Assembly: GCA_019415425.1 (NCBI GenBank)
Contig: DXZF01000058.1
Span: 1 to 18,635, forward strand
DNA from: Bacillota bacterium
Lineage (GTDB): Bacteria; Bacillota; Clostridia; Christensenellales; QAND01
Reading direction: 5' to 3'
Length of the DNA: 18,635 nt
A model generated the notes under the pieces. That model saw nothing but the letters and a program-made list of their open reading frames with translations. It had not been told where the DNA came from and searched no databases. The number at the start of each line of letters is the position of its first letter. Position 1 is the first letter of the stretch. Shown piece after piece: positions 10,673 to 18,635 of this stretch. Position numbers and translations under genes: made by a program.

Positions 10673-12862
10673 ATGGGGGGATACACGGTGGATACGTGGG
10701 CGGATACATCCTGTGTGGCGCACATCAATGCAGATGGGAACCGGCAGTCGTTGGCGGATCACATGGCGGGTACGGCGCGGTTGGCCGCTCAGTTTGCCGC
10801 TGCGTTTGGCGCGCAGGAGATGGCGGGCCTGGCGGGAAGCATGCACGATCTTGGAAAATCCTCCCAAGCGTTTCAAGCGCGCATCCGGGATCCCCTGCAC
10901 ACACCGCGGGTGGACCACGCGACTGCCGGGGCAAAAGAGGCGTGGAAGCTGGGCTATCTGCCTGTGGCGTTTGCCATTGCAGGGCATCATGGAGGCCTGC
11001 CGGATGGCGGAAGCAAGGTGGATGCGCCCGCACGTGCCACGCTCTACGGCAGGATGAAAAAGGAACTTCCCCCGTACAGGGCCTGGCAGCCTGATTCGTC
11101 TCAAAAAGCCGCTTGGCCGCCCATCGACCTGCGCGACAACTTTGCCGGCGCCTTCTTCACGCGCATGCTCTACTCCTCTCTGGTGGATGCAGATCGTCTG
11201 GATACCGAAGCGTTCATGCGGGGCCGGATTCGCGACTATGTCAGGCTCGATATCGCTACGCTGTTGGCGCGGCTCATGCAATATGTGTCGGGCTGGTGGA
11301 ACCCGCAGGATGCCCTGAACCAAAAGCGCTGTGAGATCCTGCGCACCTGCCTGGATAAGGGCGAGGCGTATGGCCGGGGACTGTACACCCTCACCGTGCC
11401 TACGGGGGGCGGCAAGACCGTATCTTCACTGGCGTTTGCCTTGCAGCACGCCAAGACACACGGCCTGGAGCGCGTGATCTACGTGATTCCATACACGTCC
11501 ATCATCGAGCAGAATGCGCAGGTATTCCGGGAAATTCTGGGCGATGAGGCGGTGTTGGAGCACCACAGCGCCGTGCGGTATGAAGTGGGAGAGGACAGCG
11601 CAGGCGACGTACGGTGTTATCAGAAGGCGCTCGCCACCGAAAATTGGGACATGCCCGTCATCGTCACAACGGCGGTGCAGTTCTTCGAATCGCTGTTTGC
11701 CAACCGGCCTTCGCAATGCCGCAAACTGCACAATATCGCCAATGCCGTGATCATCTTTGACGAAGCGCAGATGATGCCGGTGCCATATCTGCGGCCGTGC
11801 GTGGCCGCCATCGCGCAACTGGTGCAGAATTATCGGTCCACGGCCGTGCTGTGCACGGCCACGCAGCCGGCGCTGGATGCGCTGTTTGCCCAGTTTGCAC
11901 CCACGCTCGCCATGCGGGAAATCTGCGAGGATACGCAGGCGCTCTACGCATTTTTTCGCCGTACCACGTTGTGCGATCTGGGGCAGATCGCACAGCCACA
12001 GCTGGTGCAGAGGCTCCGGACGCACGAGCAGGCGCTCTGCGTGGTCAACCGCCGACAGTGGGCGCAGGAACTCCATGCGCAGCTGCCCAAAGAGGGGCGC
12101 TATTGCCTGACGACGTTGCTGCGCCCCTGTGACCGCAAGGCCAAACTGAGAGAAATCCGTGCGCGGCTCAAGGACAATCTGCCGTGCCGGGTGGTGTCCA
12201 CATCGCTGATCGAGGCGGGCGTGGATGTGGACTTTCCCGTCGCATATCGCGAGGAGGCAGGGTTGGACGCCATCTTGCAAACGGCGGGAAGGTGTAACCG
12301 CGAGGGGAAGCGAACGGCACAGCAGAGCCCGGTGTATATCTTTCGGACGGAGCAGAAGGCGCCGCGCATGCTGGAGCAGAACGTCGCTTCCACACGGCAG
12401 GTGTTGAAAAGCGGCAAAGACCCCGCTGCGCCCGAGTCGATTGCAGCGTACTTTGCGTTCTACAGAAGTCTGAAAGGGGATGTGCAACTGGACGAAAAGG
12501 GGATTCTGGATGCGTTTTACCGTGGGCTGGAGGGCAGCTGCTTTCCATTTGCCGGCGTGGCCAGACGCTTTCGCCTGATGGAAGATGAGATGCGCACGAT
12601 CTATGTGTTCACCCGGGCGGAGGACGAATCGGGCCGGAAGCTGCGAGAGCGCCTGCGGGACGGCGAGCGCACGCGCGCGCTGTTTCGCGCGCTGGGCGCC
12701 TATGGCGTCAACGTGTATCCCGCGCATTTCCAGCGGCTGCTGGAGGCAGGCGCGTTGGAGGTGCTGGATGAAGACGCCGTGCTGCTGGCGGATGAGACGC
12801 TGTACGACAGCGAGCGGGGTTTACAGTTGGATGTAGAGACCGGAAGGGGGTTGTACCTGTAG
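10673..12862 (+). CDS. cas3: CRISPR-associated nuclease/helicase Cas3 (type I-C)
   Basis: A 729-residue HD nuclease fused to a superfamily 2 helicase. It is recruited by Cascade to a matched target and degrades one strand while unwinding. HD residues are H30, H58-D59 (MHDLGK), H82 and the GHHGG pair H105/H106. Helicase motifs follow: motif I TVPTGGGKT (about 241-249), motif II FDEAQ (about 362-366), motif III LCTATQP, motif V STSLIEAGVDVDFPV, and motif VI QTAGRCNREGK (about 535-545). Length is normal for I-C. ATG 10673 has only a weak ribosome binding site; an in-frame GTG at 10688, with GGGGGGA 6 nt upstream, is a serious alternative start. It is the first gene of the cas operon, 75 nt before cas5c. 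Confidence 0.95.
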   Translation: MGGYTVDTWADTSCVAHINADGNRQSLADHMAGTARLAAQFAAAFGAQEMAGLAGSMHDLGKSSQAFQARIRDPLHTPRVDHATAGAKEAWKLGYLPVAFAIAGHHGGLPDGGSKVDAPARATLYGRMKKELPPYRAWQPDSSQKAAWPPIDLRDNFAGAFFTRMLYSSLVDADRLDTEAFMRGRIRDYVRLDIATLLARLMQYVSGWWNPQDALNQKRCEILRTCLDKGEAYGRGLYTLTVPTGGGKTVSSLAFALQHAKTHGLERVIYVIPYTSIIEQNAQVFREILGDEAVLEHHSAVRYEVGEDSAGDVRCYQKALATENWDMPVIVTTAVQFFESLFANRPSQCRKLHNIANAVIIFDEAQMMPVPYLRPCVAAIAQLVQNYRSTAVLCTATQPALDALFAQFAPTLAMREICEDTQALYAFFRRTTLCDLGQIAQPQLVQRLRTHEQALCVVNRRQWAQELHAQLPKEGRYCLTTLLRPCDRKAKLREIRARLKDNLPCRVVSTSLIEAGVDVDFPVAYREEAGLDAILQTAGRCNREGKRTAQQSPVYIFRTEQKAPRMLEQNVASTRQVLKSGKDPAAPESIAAYFAFYRSLKGDVQLDEKGILDAFYRGLEGSCFPFAGVARRFRLMEDEMRTIYVFTRAEDESGRKLRERLRDGERTRALFRALGAYGVNVYPAHFQRLLEAGALEVLDEDAVLLADETLYDSERGLQLDVETGRGLYL

Positions 12863-12937
12863 AGGCGAGAGCAATGTGTGTATCTTTTATAGCGATGGAA
12901 CATAAACGCCATGCATTTGTGAAGGGAAGGTGATTCT

Positions 12938-13585
12938 ATGGCCGTACAGGTGGAGGTCTGGGGCGACTATGCCTGCTTTTCCCGGCCCGAGATGAAGGTG
13001 GAGCGCGTCTCTTACGACGTGATGACGCCATCGGCTGCACGCGGGCTGTTGGAAGCGATCTATTGGCACCCGGGGATGACCTGGCGGGTAGATCGGATCC
13101 ATGTGCTGGCACCGATTCGGTTTACCAATATCCGCCGCAATGAGGTCAAGGGCGAGGTGCTGGCCAGTAGTGCGCGCACGGCGATGGGCGGTGGACAGGT
13201 GGATTTGTACCTGTGTACCGCCAAAGACATCCAGCAGCGGGCAGCGCTGGTGTTGCAGGATGTGCACTATGTGATCGAGGCGCACTTTGAGATGACGGAC
13301 CGGGCGACAGAGGCCGATCATCCGGGCAAATTTGCCGATATCATGCGCCGCCGGCTGGAAAAGGGGCAGTGTTACCACCAGCCGTATTTTGGCACGCGGG
13401 AGTTTCCGGCGCACTTTCGCAAATGGCCCGGCGGCGAGATTCCCGCCATTGCGGAAACGCGCGATCTGGGCTATATGCTCTACGATATGGACTATCGCCA
13501 ACCGCAGGACATCCAACCCATGTTCTTCCGCGCGGCGCTTGAAAAAGGCGTACTGCAAGTCGCCGGATGTGAGGTGGTTCGATGA
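12938..13585 (+). CDS. cas5c: Cas5c (Cas5d), type I-C crRNA-processing endonuclease
   Basis: A 215-residue RAMP protein. In type I-C, which has no Cas6, Cas5c cuts the repeat of the precursor RNA and stays bound to the 5' handle in Cascade. The N-terminal EVWGDYACFSRPEMKVERVSY and the segment TPSAARGLLEAIYWHP with Y42 are family hallmarks, as are PIRFTNIRRNE and YFGTREFPAHF. ATG 12938 has AAGG of GGGAAGGTG ending 7 nt upstream. It overlaps cas8c by 4 bp (ATGA). The 75-nt gap after cas3 could hold a second, weaker promoter, but none is convincing. Confidence 0.95.
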   Translation: MAVQVEVWGDYACFSRPEMKVERVSYDVMTPSAARGLLEAIYWHPGMTWRVDRIHVLAPIRFTNIRRNEVKGEVLASSARTAMGGGQVDLYLCTAKDIQQRAALVLQDVHYVIEAHFEMTDRATEADHPGKFADIMRRRLEKGQCYHQPYFGTREFPAHFRKWPGGEIPAIAETRDLGYMLYDMDYRQPQDIQPMFFRAALEKGVLQVAGCEVVR

Positions 13586-15333
13586 TCTTACAAGCGTTGA
13601 CCCGCCATTACGAAGACCTGCTGGCCCTGGGCGAGATCCAGCGACCGGGCTGGGGCCTTGCCAAGGTATCCTATGGTTTGCAGATCGACGAAAGCGGGCA
13701 AATATTGGCGCTGTTGCCGCTCAAAGTGGCGCGGGAACAGGGCAAAAAGACGGTGTGGGCGCCGCGCAGCATGGAGGTGCCCATGCCGTCCAAACACACA
13801 GTGAATATTGCCCCCAGCTTCTTGTGCGACAACGCCGGATACCTTTTGGGCATGGATGGCAAGGGAAAGCCGGAGCGCACGCAGCGGTGCTTTGAAGCGA
13901 GCAAAGCGCTGCACCTGTCGCTGCTGGAAGCATCAAACGAACCCGCGGCGCGAGCAATCTGTGCATTTTTTGCAAACTGGGACCCACTGCAGGGCAGGGA
14001 GCATCCCATCCTTTTGCCGTACGAAGAAGATCTGCTTTCGGGGGCAAACCTGATCTTCTGGTACGGGACGCAGAGCGTTGTAGACATTGCGCCCATCCGC
14101 CAAATCTGGCAGGCACACTACGATCAAAAAGGCGAAGGAGCGCAGATGCCCTGCCTTGTGACCGGCAAACGGGGCACAGTGGCGCGCATCCATCCCGCCA
14201 TTAAAATGATACAGGGTGGCCAGCCGTCCGGGATGGCGCTGGTGTCATTCAACGCGCCGGCCTTCTGCTCTTACGGAAAAGAGCAGAGCCTAAATGCCCC
14301 GGTAAGCGAATACGCCGCCTTTGCCTATACCACCGCACTGAACCACCTGCTGACGGATCGCGCGCACGTGCAGGTGCTGGGGGATATGACCATCGTCTGC
14401 TGGGCAGAGGGCGGGGAGCGCGTCTACCAGGACTTTGGCATGGCCAGCATGTACGGGACGTACGGAAGCGAGGAACCCATCAGCAATGCAGACCTGCGCG
14501 CCGCGCTCAGCGCGCTGGCACGGGGCGAGTCGGTTGACTGGCAAGAGCAGAGGCTGGATCCGCAGACCCATTTTTACATCCTGGCGCTTTCGCCCAACGC
14601 ATCACGGCTCTCGGTGCGGTTCTTCCTGCAGGATACGTTTGGCAATATCATTCGGCACTTGCAGGAGCACCATGCGCAGCTGGAGATCGTACGCCCCGCG
14701 TACGATCAGATGGAGACGCTGCCGCTATGGCGTTTGCTGGCCGAAACCGTCAATCCCAATGCCAGAGAGAAGGCGGCCTCGCCACAGATGGCGGGCGACG
14801 TACTGCGCAGCATCCTCACAGGGGGCAGGTATCCGGCCACGCTGCTCAACGGCGTGATGCTGCGCATCCGGGCGGAGCGCGAAGTCACGCGTGGCCGCGC
14901 GGCCATTCTCAAGGCATACTATCTGCGCAATGCCCATCAGGGCTGTCCGGAGGAGGTTTTACAGGTGCAACTCAATGAAGCAAGCAACTACCTGCCCTAT
15001 GTGCTGGGCAGACTGTTTTCCGTCCTGGAGGCGATTCAGCATGCGGCCAACCCGGGGATCAATGCCACGATCAGGGACAAATACTTCAACAGTGCGGCGG
15101 CCATGCCGGCCAGTATCTTCCCACTGCTGCTGAATCTGGCGCAAAAGCATTTGCGCAAATTGGATACCGGAATGCGCGTCTACTACGACAGGCAACTGTG
15201 CGAGCTGACCGCGCGCATCCAGCAAACATATCCCACCCGCCTGACGCTGGCCGAGCAGGGGGCCTTTCAACTCGGCTACTATCACCAGACCCAAAAGCGC
15301 TATACCAAGAAGGAGGACGTACAAAATGCCTGA
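13582..15333 (+). CDS. cas8c: Cas8c (Csd1), type I-C Cascade large subunit
   Basis: A 583-residue large subunit of the type I-C effector complex. It reads the PAM and helps load Cas3. Typical Csd1 features are the N-terminal HYEDLLALGEIQRPGWG, the segment KHTVNIAPSFLCDNAGYLLG (about 72-91), CFEASKALHLSLLE, a central ALNHLLTDRAHVQVLGDMTIVCWAE stretch, and a helical C-terminal part ending in LAEQGAFQLGYYHQTQKRY. The start ATG overlaps the cas5c stop (ATGA), and the gene overlaps cas7c by 8 bp, so translation is likely coupled. An internal start near the 3' part can give a separate small subunit in some I-C systems; I see no site here strong enough to propose it. Confidence 0.95.
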   Translation: MILQALTRHYEDLLALGEIQRPGWGLAKVSYGLQIDESGQILALLPLKVAREQGKKTVWAPRSMEVPMPSKHTVNIAPSFLCDNAGYLLGMDGKGKPERTQRCFEASKALHLSLLEASNEPAARAICAFFANWDPLQGREHPILLPYEEDLLSGANLIFWYGTQSVVDIAPIRQIWQAHYDQKGEGAQMPCLVTGKRGTVARIHPAIKMIQGGQPSGMALVSFNAPAFCSYGKEQSLNAPVSEYAAFAYTTALNHLLTDRAHVQVLGDMTIVCWAEGGERVYQDFGMASMYGTYGSEEPISNADLRAALSALARGESVDWQEQRLDPQTHFYILALSPNASRLSVRFFLQDTFGNIIRHLQEHHAQLEIVRPAYDQMETLPLWRLLAETVNPNAREKAASPQMAGDVLRSILTGGRYPATLLNGVMLRIRAEREVTRGRAAILKAYYLRNAHQGCPEEVLQVQLNEASNYLPYVLGRLFSVLEAIQHAANPGINATIRDKYFNSAAAMPASIFPLLLNLAQKHLRKLDTGMRVYYDRQLCELTARIQQTYPTRLTLAEQGAFQLGYYHQTQKRYTKKEDVQNA

Positions 15334-16213
15334 AGCCATTGCCAATCGCTATGAATTTGTGATCCTGTTTGACGTGGAAAACGGAAACCCCAACGGGGAC
15401 CCGGATGCCGGCAATATGCCGCGCATCGATCCCGAGAGCGGCCTGGGGCTGGTGACGGATGTCTGCCTCAAGCGTAAGATCCGCAACTATGTGGAGATGG
15501 TCAAGGAAGATGAGGCGGGTTGGCGCATCTACATCAAGGACAACATTCCGCTCAACCGCAGCGACGCCGAAGCCTACGCCTATCTCAACGTGGACCCCAA
15601 AGGCGTCAAGGCCGCAAAGAAAAACGATCCGGAGCTGGATCGGAAGGTGCGCGATTTCATGTGCCAAAACTTCTATGACATCCGTGCCTTTGGCGCTGTG
15701 ATGACGACGTTTGTCAAAGATGCGCTCAACTGCGGACAGGTGCGCGGCCCGGTGCAGCTTGGATTTGCCAAGTCCATCGATCCCATCGTCCCCCAGGAAG
15801 TGACGATTACGCGCGTGGCGATCACCACCGAAGAGGATGCCAAGCGAAAGGGCACCGAAATGGGCCGCAAGTACATTGTGCCCTATGGCCTGTATCGCGC
15901 AGAGGGATATATCTCGGCCAATCTGGCGCGCAAGGTGACGGGCTTTTCCGAAGCGGATCTTGCGCTGCTGTGGGAGGCCATCCTCAACATGTTTGAGCAC
16001 GACCATTCCGCAGCGCGCGGCAAGATGGCGGTGCGCGAGCTGATTGTGTTCAAGCACGACAGCGAGTTGGGCTGCGCCCCCGCCTATAAGCTGTTTGACG
16101 CAGTGAAGGTGCAGCGGAAAGACGATGTGGTCGTTCCGCGCAGCTACGAGGATTATACGGTTTGCGTTTCTGACGACTTGCCGCAGGGCGTGACCTGCAT
16201 GCGCATGGGGTGA
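15326..16213 (+). CDS. cas7c: Cas7c (Csd2), type I-C Cascade backbone
   Basis: A 295-residue RAMP protein that polymerises along the crRNA spacer to form the Cascade backbone. The N-terminal motif ENGNPNGDPDAGNMPRID (about 18-35) is diagnostic of Csd2. Further hallmarks are YDIRAFGAVM, GPVQLGFAKSIDPI, and the glycine-rich KYIVPYGLYRAEGYIS. AGGAGG (15311-15316) stands 9 nt before ATG 15326, inside the end of cas8c; this strong site suits a subunit needed in several copies. The stop codon overlaps the start of cas4. Confidence 0.96.
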   Translation: MPEAIANRYEFVILFDVENGNPNGDPDAGNMPRIDPESGLGLVTDVCLKRKIRNYVEMVKEDEAGWRIYIKDNIPLNRSDAEAYAYLNVDPKGVKAAKKNDPELDRKVRDFMCQNFYDIRAFGAVMTTFVKDALNCGQVRGPVQLGFAKSIDPIVPQEVTITRVAITTEEDAKRKGTEMGRKYIVPYGLYRAEGYISANLARKVTGFSEADLALLWEAILNMFEHDHSAARGKMAVRELIVFKHDSELGCAPAYKLFDAVKVQRKDDVVVPRSYEDYTVCVSDDLPQGVTCMRMG

Positions 16214-16878
16214 TGATTGCAGAGGCGGACTATCTTCCGCTCTCGGACTTACAGCACTTTGCGTTTTGCAAGCGCCAGTGGGCGCTGATTCAAATCGAAG
16301 CACAGTGGAGCGAAAACCTGCTGACGGTGCAGGGCGATCTGTTTCACGAAAAGGTCCATTCACCTACTGCGGAAAAGCGCAAGGAAACGTTGCTCATACG
16401 CGGTCTGCGCGTCTGTTCGCGCGCGCTGGGCGTATCCGGCGCCTGCGATGTGGTGGAGTTTCACGCTGACCCGGCCGGGATTTCGCTTTCGGGTCGGCGT
16501 GGAACCTGGCAGCCCTATCCGATAGAGTACAAGCGCGGCAGGCCCAAAACGCATCGGGCCGACGAGCTGCAGCTGTGTTGCCAGGCCATGTGCCTGGAAG
16601 AGATGCTGTGCTGCGAGATTCCACGGGGCGCACTGTTCTATGGGGAATCGCGCAGGCGAAAAGAAGTGGAATTTACGCAGGAGCTACGTCAAACGGTGCA
16701 GGCGATGTTGGCGGAAATGCACGGGTACGTGCAAAGGGGATACACGCCGCGTGTCAAACCGCAAAAGGGCTGCGCGTCATGTTCGCTCCAGGCGATTTGC
16801 CTGCCGGAATTGATGCAAAAACCATCGGTCAAAACGTATATGGCGCAGGCGCTGGAAGAGGGGGAGGATGGCGGATGA
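16210..16878 (+). CDS. cas4: Cas4, type I-C spacer-acquisition nuclease
   Basis: A 222-residue RecB-like nuclease with an iron-sulphur cluster. It trims prespacers and helps select those with a correct PAM, working with Cas1 and Cas2. Nuclease residues are H46, D80 (GACDVVEF) and E106-Y-K108 (PIEYKRG). Cluster ligands are C20 (FCKRQW) and C188, C191 and C197 (CASCSLQAIC). The start is GTG 16210 or, equally likely, ATG 16213, which overlaps the cas7c stop. The last bases overlap the cas1 start (ATGA). Length and motifs are complete, so the enzyme is probably active. Confidence 0.94.
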   Translation: MMIAEADYLPLSDLQHFAFCKRQWALIQIEAQWSENLLTVQGDLFHEKVHSPTAEKRKETLLIRGLRVCSRALGVSGACDVVEFHADPAGISLSGRRGTWQPYPIEYKRGRPKTHRADELQLCCQAMCLEEMLCCEIPRGALFYGESRRRKEVEFTQELRQTVQAMLAEMHGYVQRGYTPRVKPQKGCASCSLQAICLPELMQKPSVKTYMAQALEEGEDGG

Positions 16879-17906
16879 GGAAACTGCTCAACACATTGTT
16901 TGTCGTTTCTGAAGACGCCTACCTTTCGCTGGATGGGGAGAACATCGTCGTCAACCGGGAAGAGGGGATAGCCGGACGCTTTCCACTGCATACGTTGGAA
17001 TCGATTCTGTGCTTCAGCTACAAAGGCGCTTCTCCCTCCTTGATGGGGGCATGCGCCAGACGCAACATTGCGCTCTCCTTTTTCACGCCAAGGGGGAGGT
17101 TCCTTTGCCGCGCCATGGGACAGACGACGGGGAACGTGCTGTTGCGCAGAGAGCAGTATCGGCGTGCAGACGATGAAGAGAAAAGCCTGTATCTGGCACA
17201 GGCATTTGTCACGGGCAAAATTTACAATGCCCGCTGGGTGCTGGAACGGGCCAAACGGGATCACGCGTTGCGCGTAGATGTCGCCAAGATCTCGTCGGCT
17301 TCCGGATGGATGGCACAAGCCTGTAGGGATGCGGGGATGTGCGCAAATATGCAGGCATTGCGCGGCGTAGAAGGGATGGCCGCCATGCGCTATTTTGCTG
17401 TGCTGGACGAATTGATTCTGCAAAACAAAGAGCATTTTTTCTTCCGGGGGCGCTCGAGACGGCCACCCATGGATCGTGTCAATGCGCTGCTGTCCTTTGT
17501 GTACACGCTGTTGGCGCACGATTGTGCCGCGGCGCTCGAGGGCGTTGGACTGGATGCATATGTGGGTTTCTTTCATCGCGATCGGCCGGGGAGGACATCG
17601 CTTGCGTTGGATTTGATGGAGGAGTTGCGGCCAATTTTGGGGGAAAGGTTTGCGCTATCCCTCATCAATGGACGCATACTGGGCCCCGCACAATTTGACG
17701 TGTACGAAAATGGAACGGTGTTGCTCAACGAAAAGGGAAGAAAGACGGTGCTCGGGGCCTGGCAAGAGCGAAAACGCGAGACGTTGACGCATCCATTTTT
17801 AAAGGAGAAGCTCTGCTGGGGGATGGTTCCATATGTACAGGCACTGTTGCTCAGCAGATACCTGCGCGATGAACTGGACGGCTATCCGCCATTTTTGTGG
17901 AAGTAG
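16875..17906 (+). CDS. cas1: Cas1 integrase (type I-C)
   Basis: A 343-residue metal-dependent integrase that, as a dimer of dimers around Cas2, inserts new spacers at the leader end of the array. Catalytic residues are visible: E166 in RGVEG, H234 in GFFHRDRPGRTSL, and acidic residues in LALDLMEELRP (D246 to E250). The N-terminal beta-sandwich starts MRKLLNTLFV. ATG 16875 overlaps the cas4 stop, and a GGGGAGG site lies just upstream. The reading frame is open well into cas4, but that part is not Cas1. Nothing is missing. Confidence 0.96.
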   Translation: MRKLLNTLFVVSEDAYLSLDGENIVVNREEGIAGRFPLHTLESILCFSYKGASPSLMGACARRNIALSFFTPRGRFLCRAMGQTTGNVLLRREQYRRADDEEKSLYLAQAFVTGKIYNARWVLERAKRDHALRVDVAKISSASGWMAQACRDAGMCANMQALRGVEGMAAMRYFAVLDELILQNKEHFFFRGRSRRPPMDRVNALLSFVYTLLAHDCAAALEGVGLDAYVGFFHRDRPGRTSLALDLMEELRPILGERFALSLINGRILGPAQFDVYENGTVLLNEKGRKTVLGAWQERKRETLTHPFLKEKLCWGMVPYVQALLLSRYLRDELDGYPPFLWK

Positions 17907-17914
17907 GAGGGAAA

Positions 17915-18205
17915 ATGCTGATTCTCATCACGTATGATGTCAATACGCAGACGGCGGAAGGAAAAAGACGGCTGCGCCAAGTGGCCAAACAGTGCGTCAA
18001 TTACGGACAACGGGTACAGAACAGCGTGTTTGAATGCGATTTGGACGCAGGGCAGTATGCGAGGGTAAGGCATTTGCTGGAATCGCTGATCGACGTGCAA
18101 GAGGACAGCCTGAGGTTTTACAATCTGGGAAACCGTTATCAACATCGCATTGAGCATGTGGGTGCAAAACCGTCGTATGATCCGCAGTCAACGCTGCTGG
18201 TATAA
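17915..18205 (+). CDS. cas2: Cas2 (type I-C)
   Basis: A 96-residue ferredoxin-fold protein that bridges two Cas1 dimers during spacer integration. It starts MLILITYDVNTQT with the conserved D8, and has the NSVFECDLD strand, SLRFYNLG and a C-terminal HVGAKPS segment, as in I-C Cas2. ATG 17915 follows AGGAGG (17905-17910) by 4 nt; the in-frame extension to 17897 overlaps cas1 and is not conserved. It is the last cas gene, and the leader begins directly after its stop. Confidence 0.95.
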   Translation: MLILITYDVNTQTAEGKRRLRQVAKQCVNYGQRVQNSVFECDLDAGQYARVRHLLESLIDVQEDSLRFYNLGNRYQHRIEHVGAKPSYDPQSTLLV

Positions 18206-18385
18206 GTGCGAAGAGCAAGGAAACAGGAAAAGACAGGATGCTTCGCACCCTGCATGGTAGGCAAAACGATGCTTTTTGACGGATACTGTGCATAGGGTGC
18301 AAGCGGGGCTTTCATATCAAAACTGGATACTTTCCATTGGAAAGAAAAAGCAGGAAAAAAACGACAGGTGTTCAATACCTGCGCT
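18206..18385 (+). other. CRISPR leader
   Basis: About 180 bp of non-coding sequence between cas2 and the first repeat, where new spacers enter. It contains a perfect 8-bp inverted repeat (GTGCGAAG 18206-18213, CTTCGCAC 18241-18248) starting right after the cas2 stop. Further elements are the palindrome TTTCCATTGGAAA (18331-18343), a purine-rich AAAGAAAAAG...GGAAAAAAA run, and CAGGT (18365-18369) with ACCTG (18377-18381) just before repeat 1. No convincing -35/-10 pair is seen. Confidence 0.75.
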
Positions 18386-18635
18386 GTCGCTCCCCGCACG
18401 GGGAGCGTGGATTGAAATACCATCTCCTGTGCTGCGTCCTTGATATCCTCTTGTCGCTCCCCGCACGGGGAGCGTGGATTGAAATTCGGTGCTCGCCGCT
18501 TGCTTTAGGTTGTTCGCGATGTCGCTCCCCGCACGGGGAGCGTGGATTGAAATCTGCCAGAATAGGGAGGCGGAGGAGAATACCGTTGTCGCTCCCCGCA
18601 CGGGGAGCGTGGATTGAAATACAATTCCACAAGGG
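18386..18635 (+). CRISPR. Type I-C CRISPR array, leader-proximal end
   Basis: Four identical 33-nt repeats lie at 18386-18418, 18453-18485, 18521-18553 and 18588-18620. Each begins GTCGCTCCCCGC, contains the palindromic GCTCCCCGCACGGGGAGC stem, and ends GTGGATTGAAAT, the usual type I-C 3' end that gives the crRNA handle. Spacers are 34, 35 and 34 nt; a fourth is cut by the window end after 15 nt. The orientation matches the cas operon, with the leader at the cas2 side. No repeat is degenerate. Confidence 0.98.

Noticed and set aside
18317..18632. Minus-strand frames with repeated SIHAPRAGSD
   Set aside because: These are translations of the CRISPR repeat, a familiar spurious protein, not a gene.

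Overview
The window reads as a chromosomal segment of a fairly GC-rich Firmicute, most likely a Clostridia lineage. The evidence is DUF1292 and DUF896 proteins (both typical of Firmicutes), strong AGGAGG-type ribosome binding sites, sigma-A-like promoters with extended -10 elements, and a MarR plus heterodimeric ABC exporter operon of a kind common in gut Clostridia. I cannot name a genus from the sequence alone.

Region 1 (1-4100) is ordinary chromosome. It holds the 3' end of dnaB, an acidic DUF1292 protein with a Cys-rich tail, a serine beta-lactamase-like hydrolase, mtnA (methylthioribose-1-phosphate isomerase), a small DUF896 protein on the minus strand, a GNAT acetyltransferase divergent from it, and a monocistronic tRNA-Thr(GGT) with its own promoter and terminator.

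Region 2 (about 4100-6280) is a gene-poor 2.2-kb island and the most unusual part of the window. Two copies of a module of about 415 bp (4312-4727 and 5350-5764) each encode on the minus strand an 18-residue hydrophobic peptide and, downstream, a small ribbon-helix-helix-like protein. On the plus strand each has a strong promoter and a terminator that would make an RNA of about 97 nt, antisense to the sequence between the two genes. Between the copies lies a third module with the same layout but a different sequence: a 29-residue Fst-like peptide gene facing a plus-strand promoter/terminator pair. I interpret these as type I toxin-antitoxin-like units. This is inference from layout; the peptides are too short to be identified securely by eye.

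Region 3 (6279-10477) is a self-contained exporter operon. A TTGACA/TAAAAT promoter overlaps a perfect 10-bp inverted repeat, followed by a marR-family gene and two half-size ABC exporter genes. The two ABC proteins have the asymmetric motifs of a TM287/288-like heterodimer, and the operon ends at a strong terminator.

Region 4 (10478 to the end) is a complete type I-C CRISPR-Cas locus in canonical order: cas3, cas5c, cas8c, cas7c, cas4, cas1, cas2, a leader of about 180 bp, then an array with four 33-nt repeats before the window ends. Cas5c processes crRNA, Cas5c/Cas8c/Cas7c form Cascade, Cas3 degrades the target, and Cas4/Cas1/Cas2 acquire spacers. Genes from cas5c to cas1 overlap by a few bases, which points to one transcript and translational coupling; phased A-tracts precede cas3.
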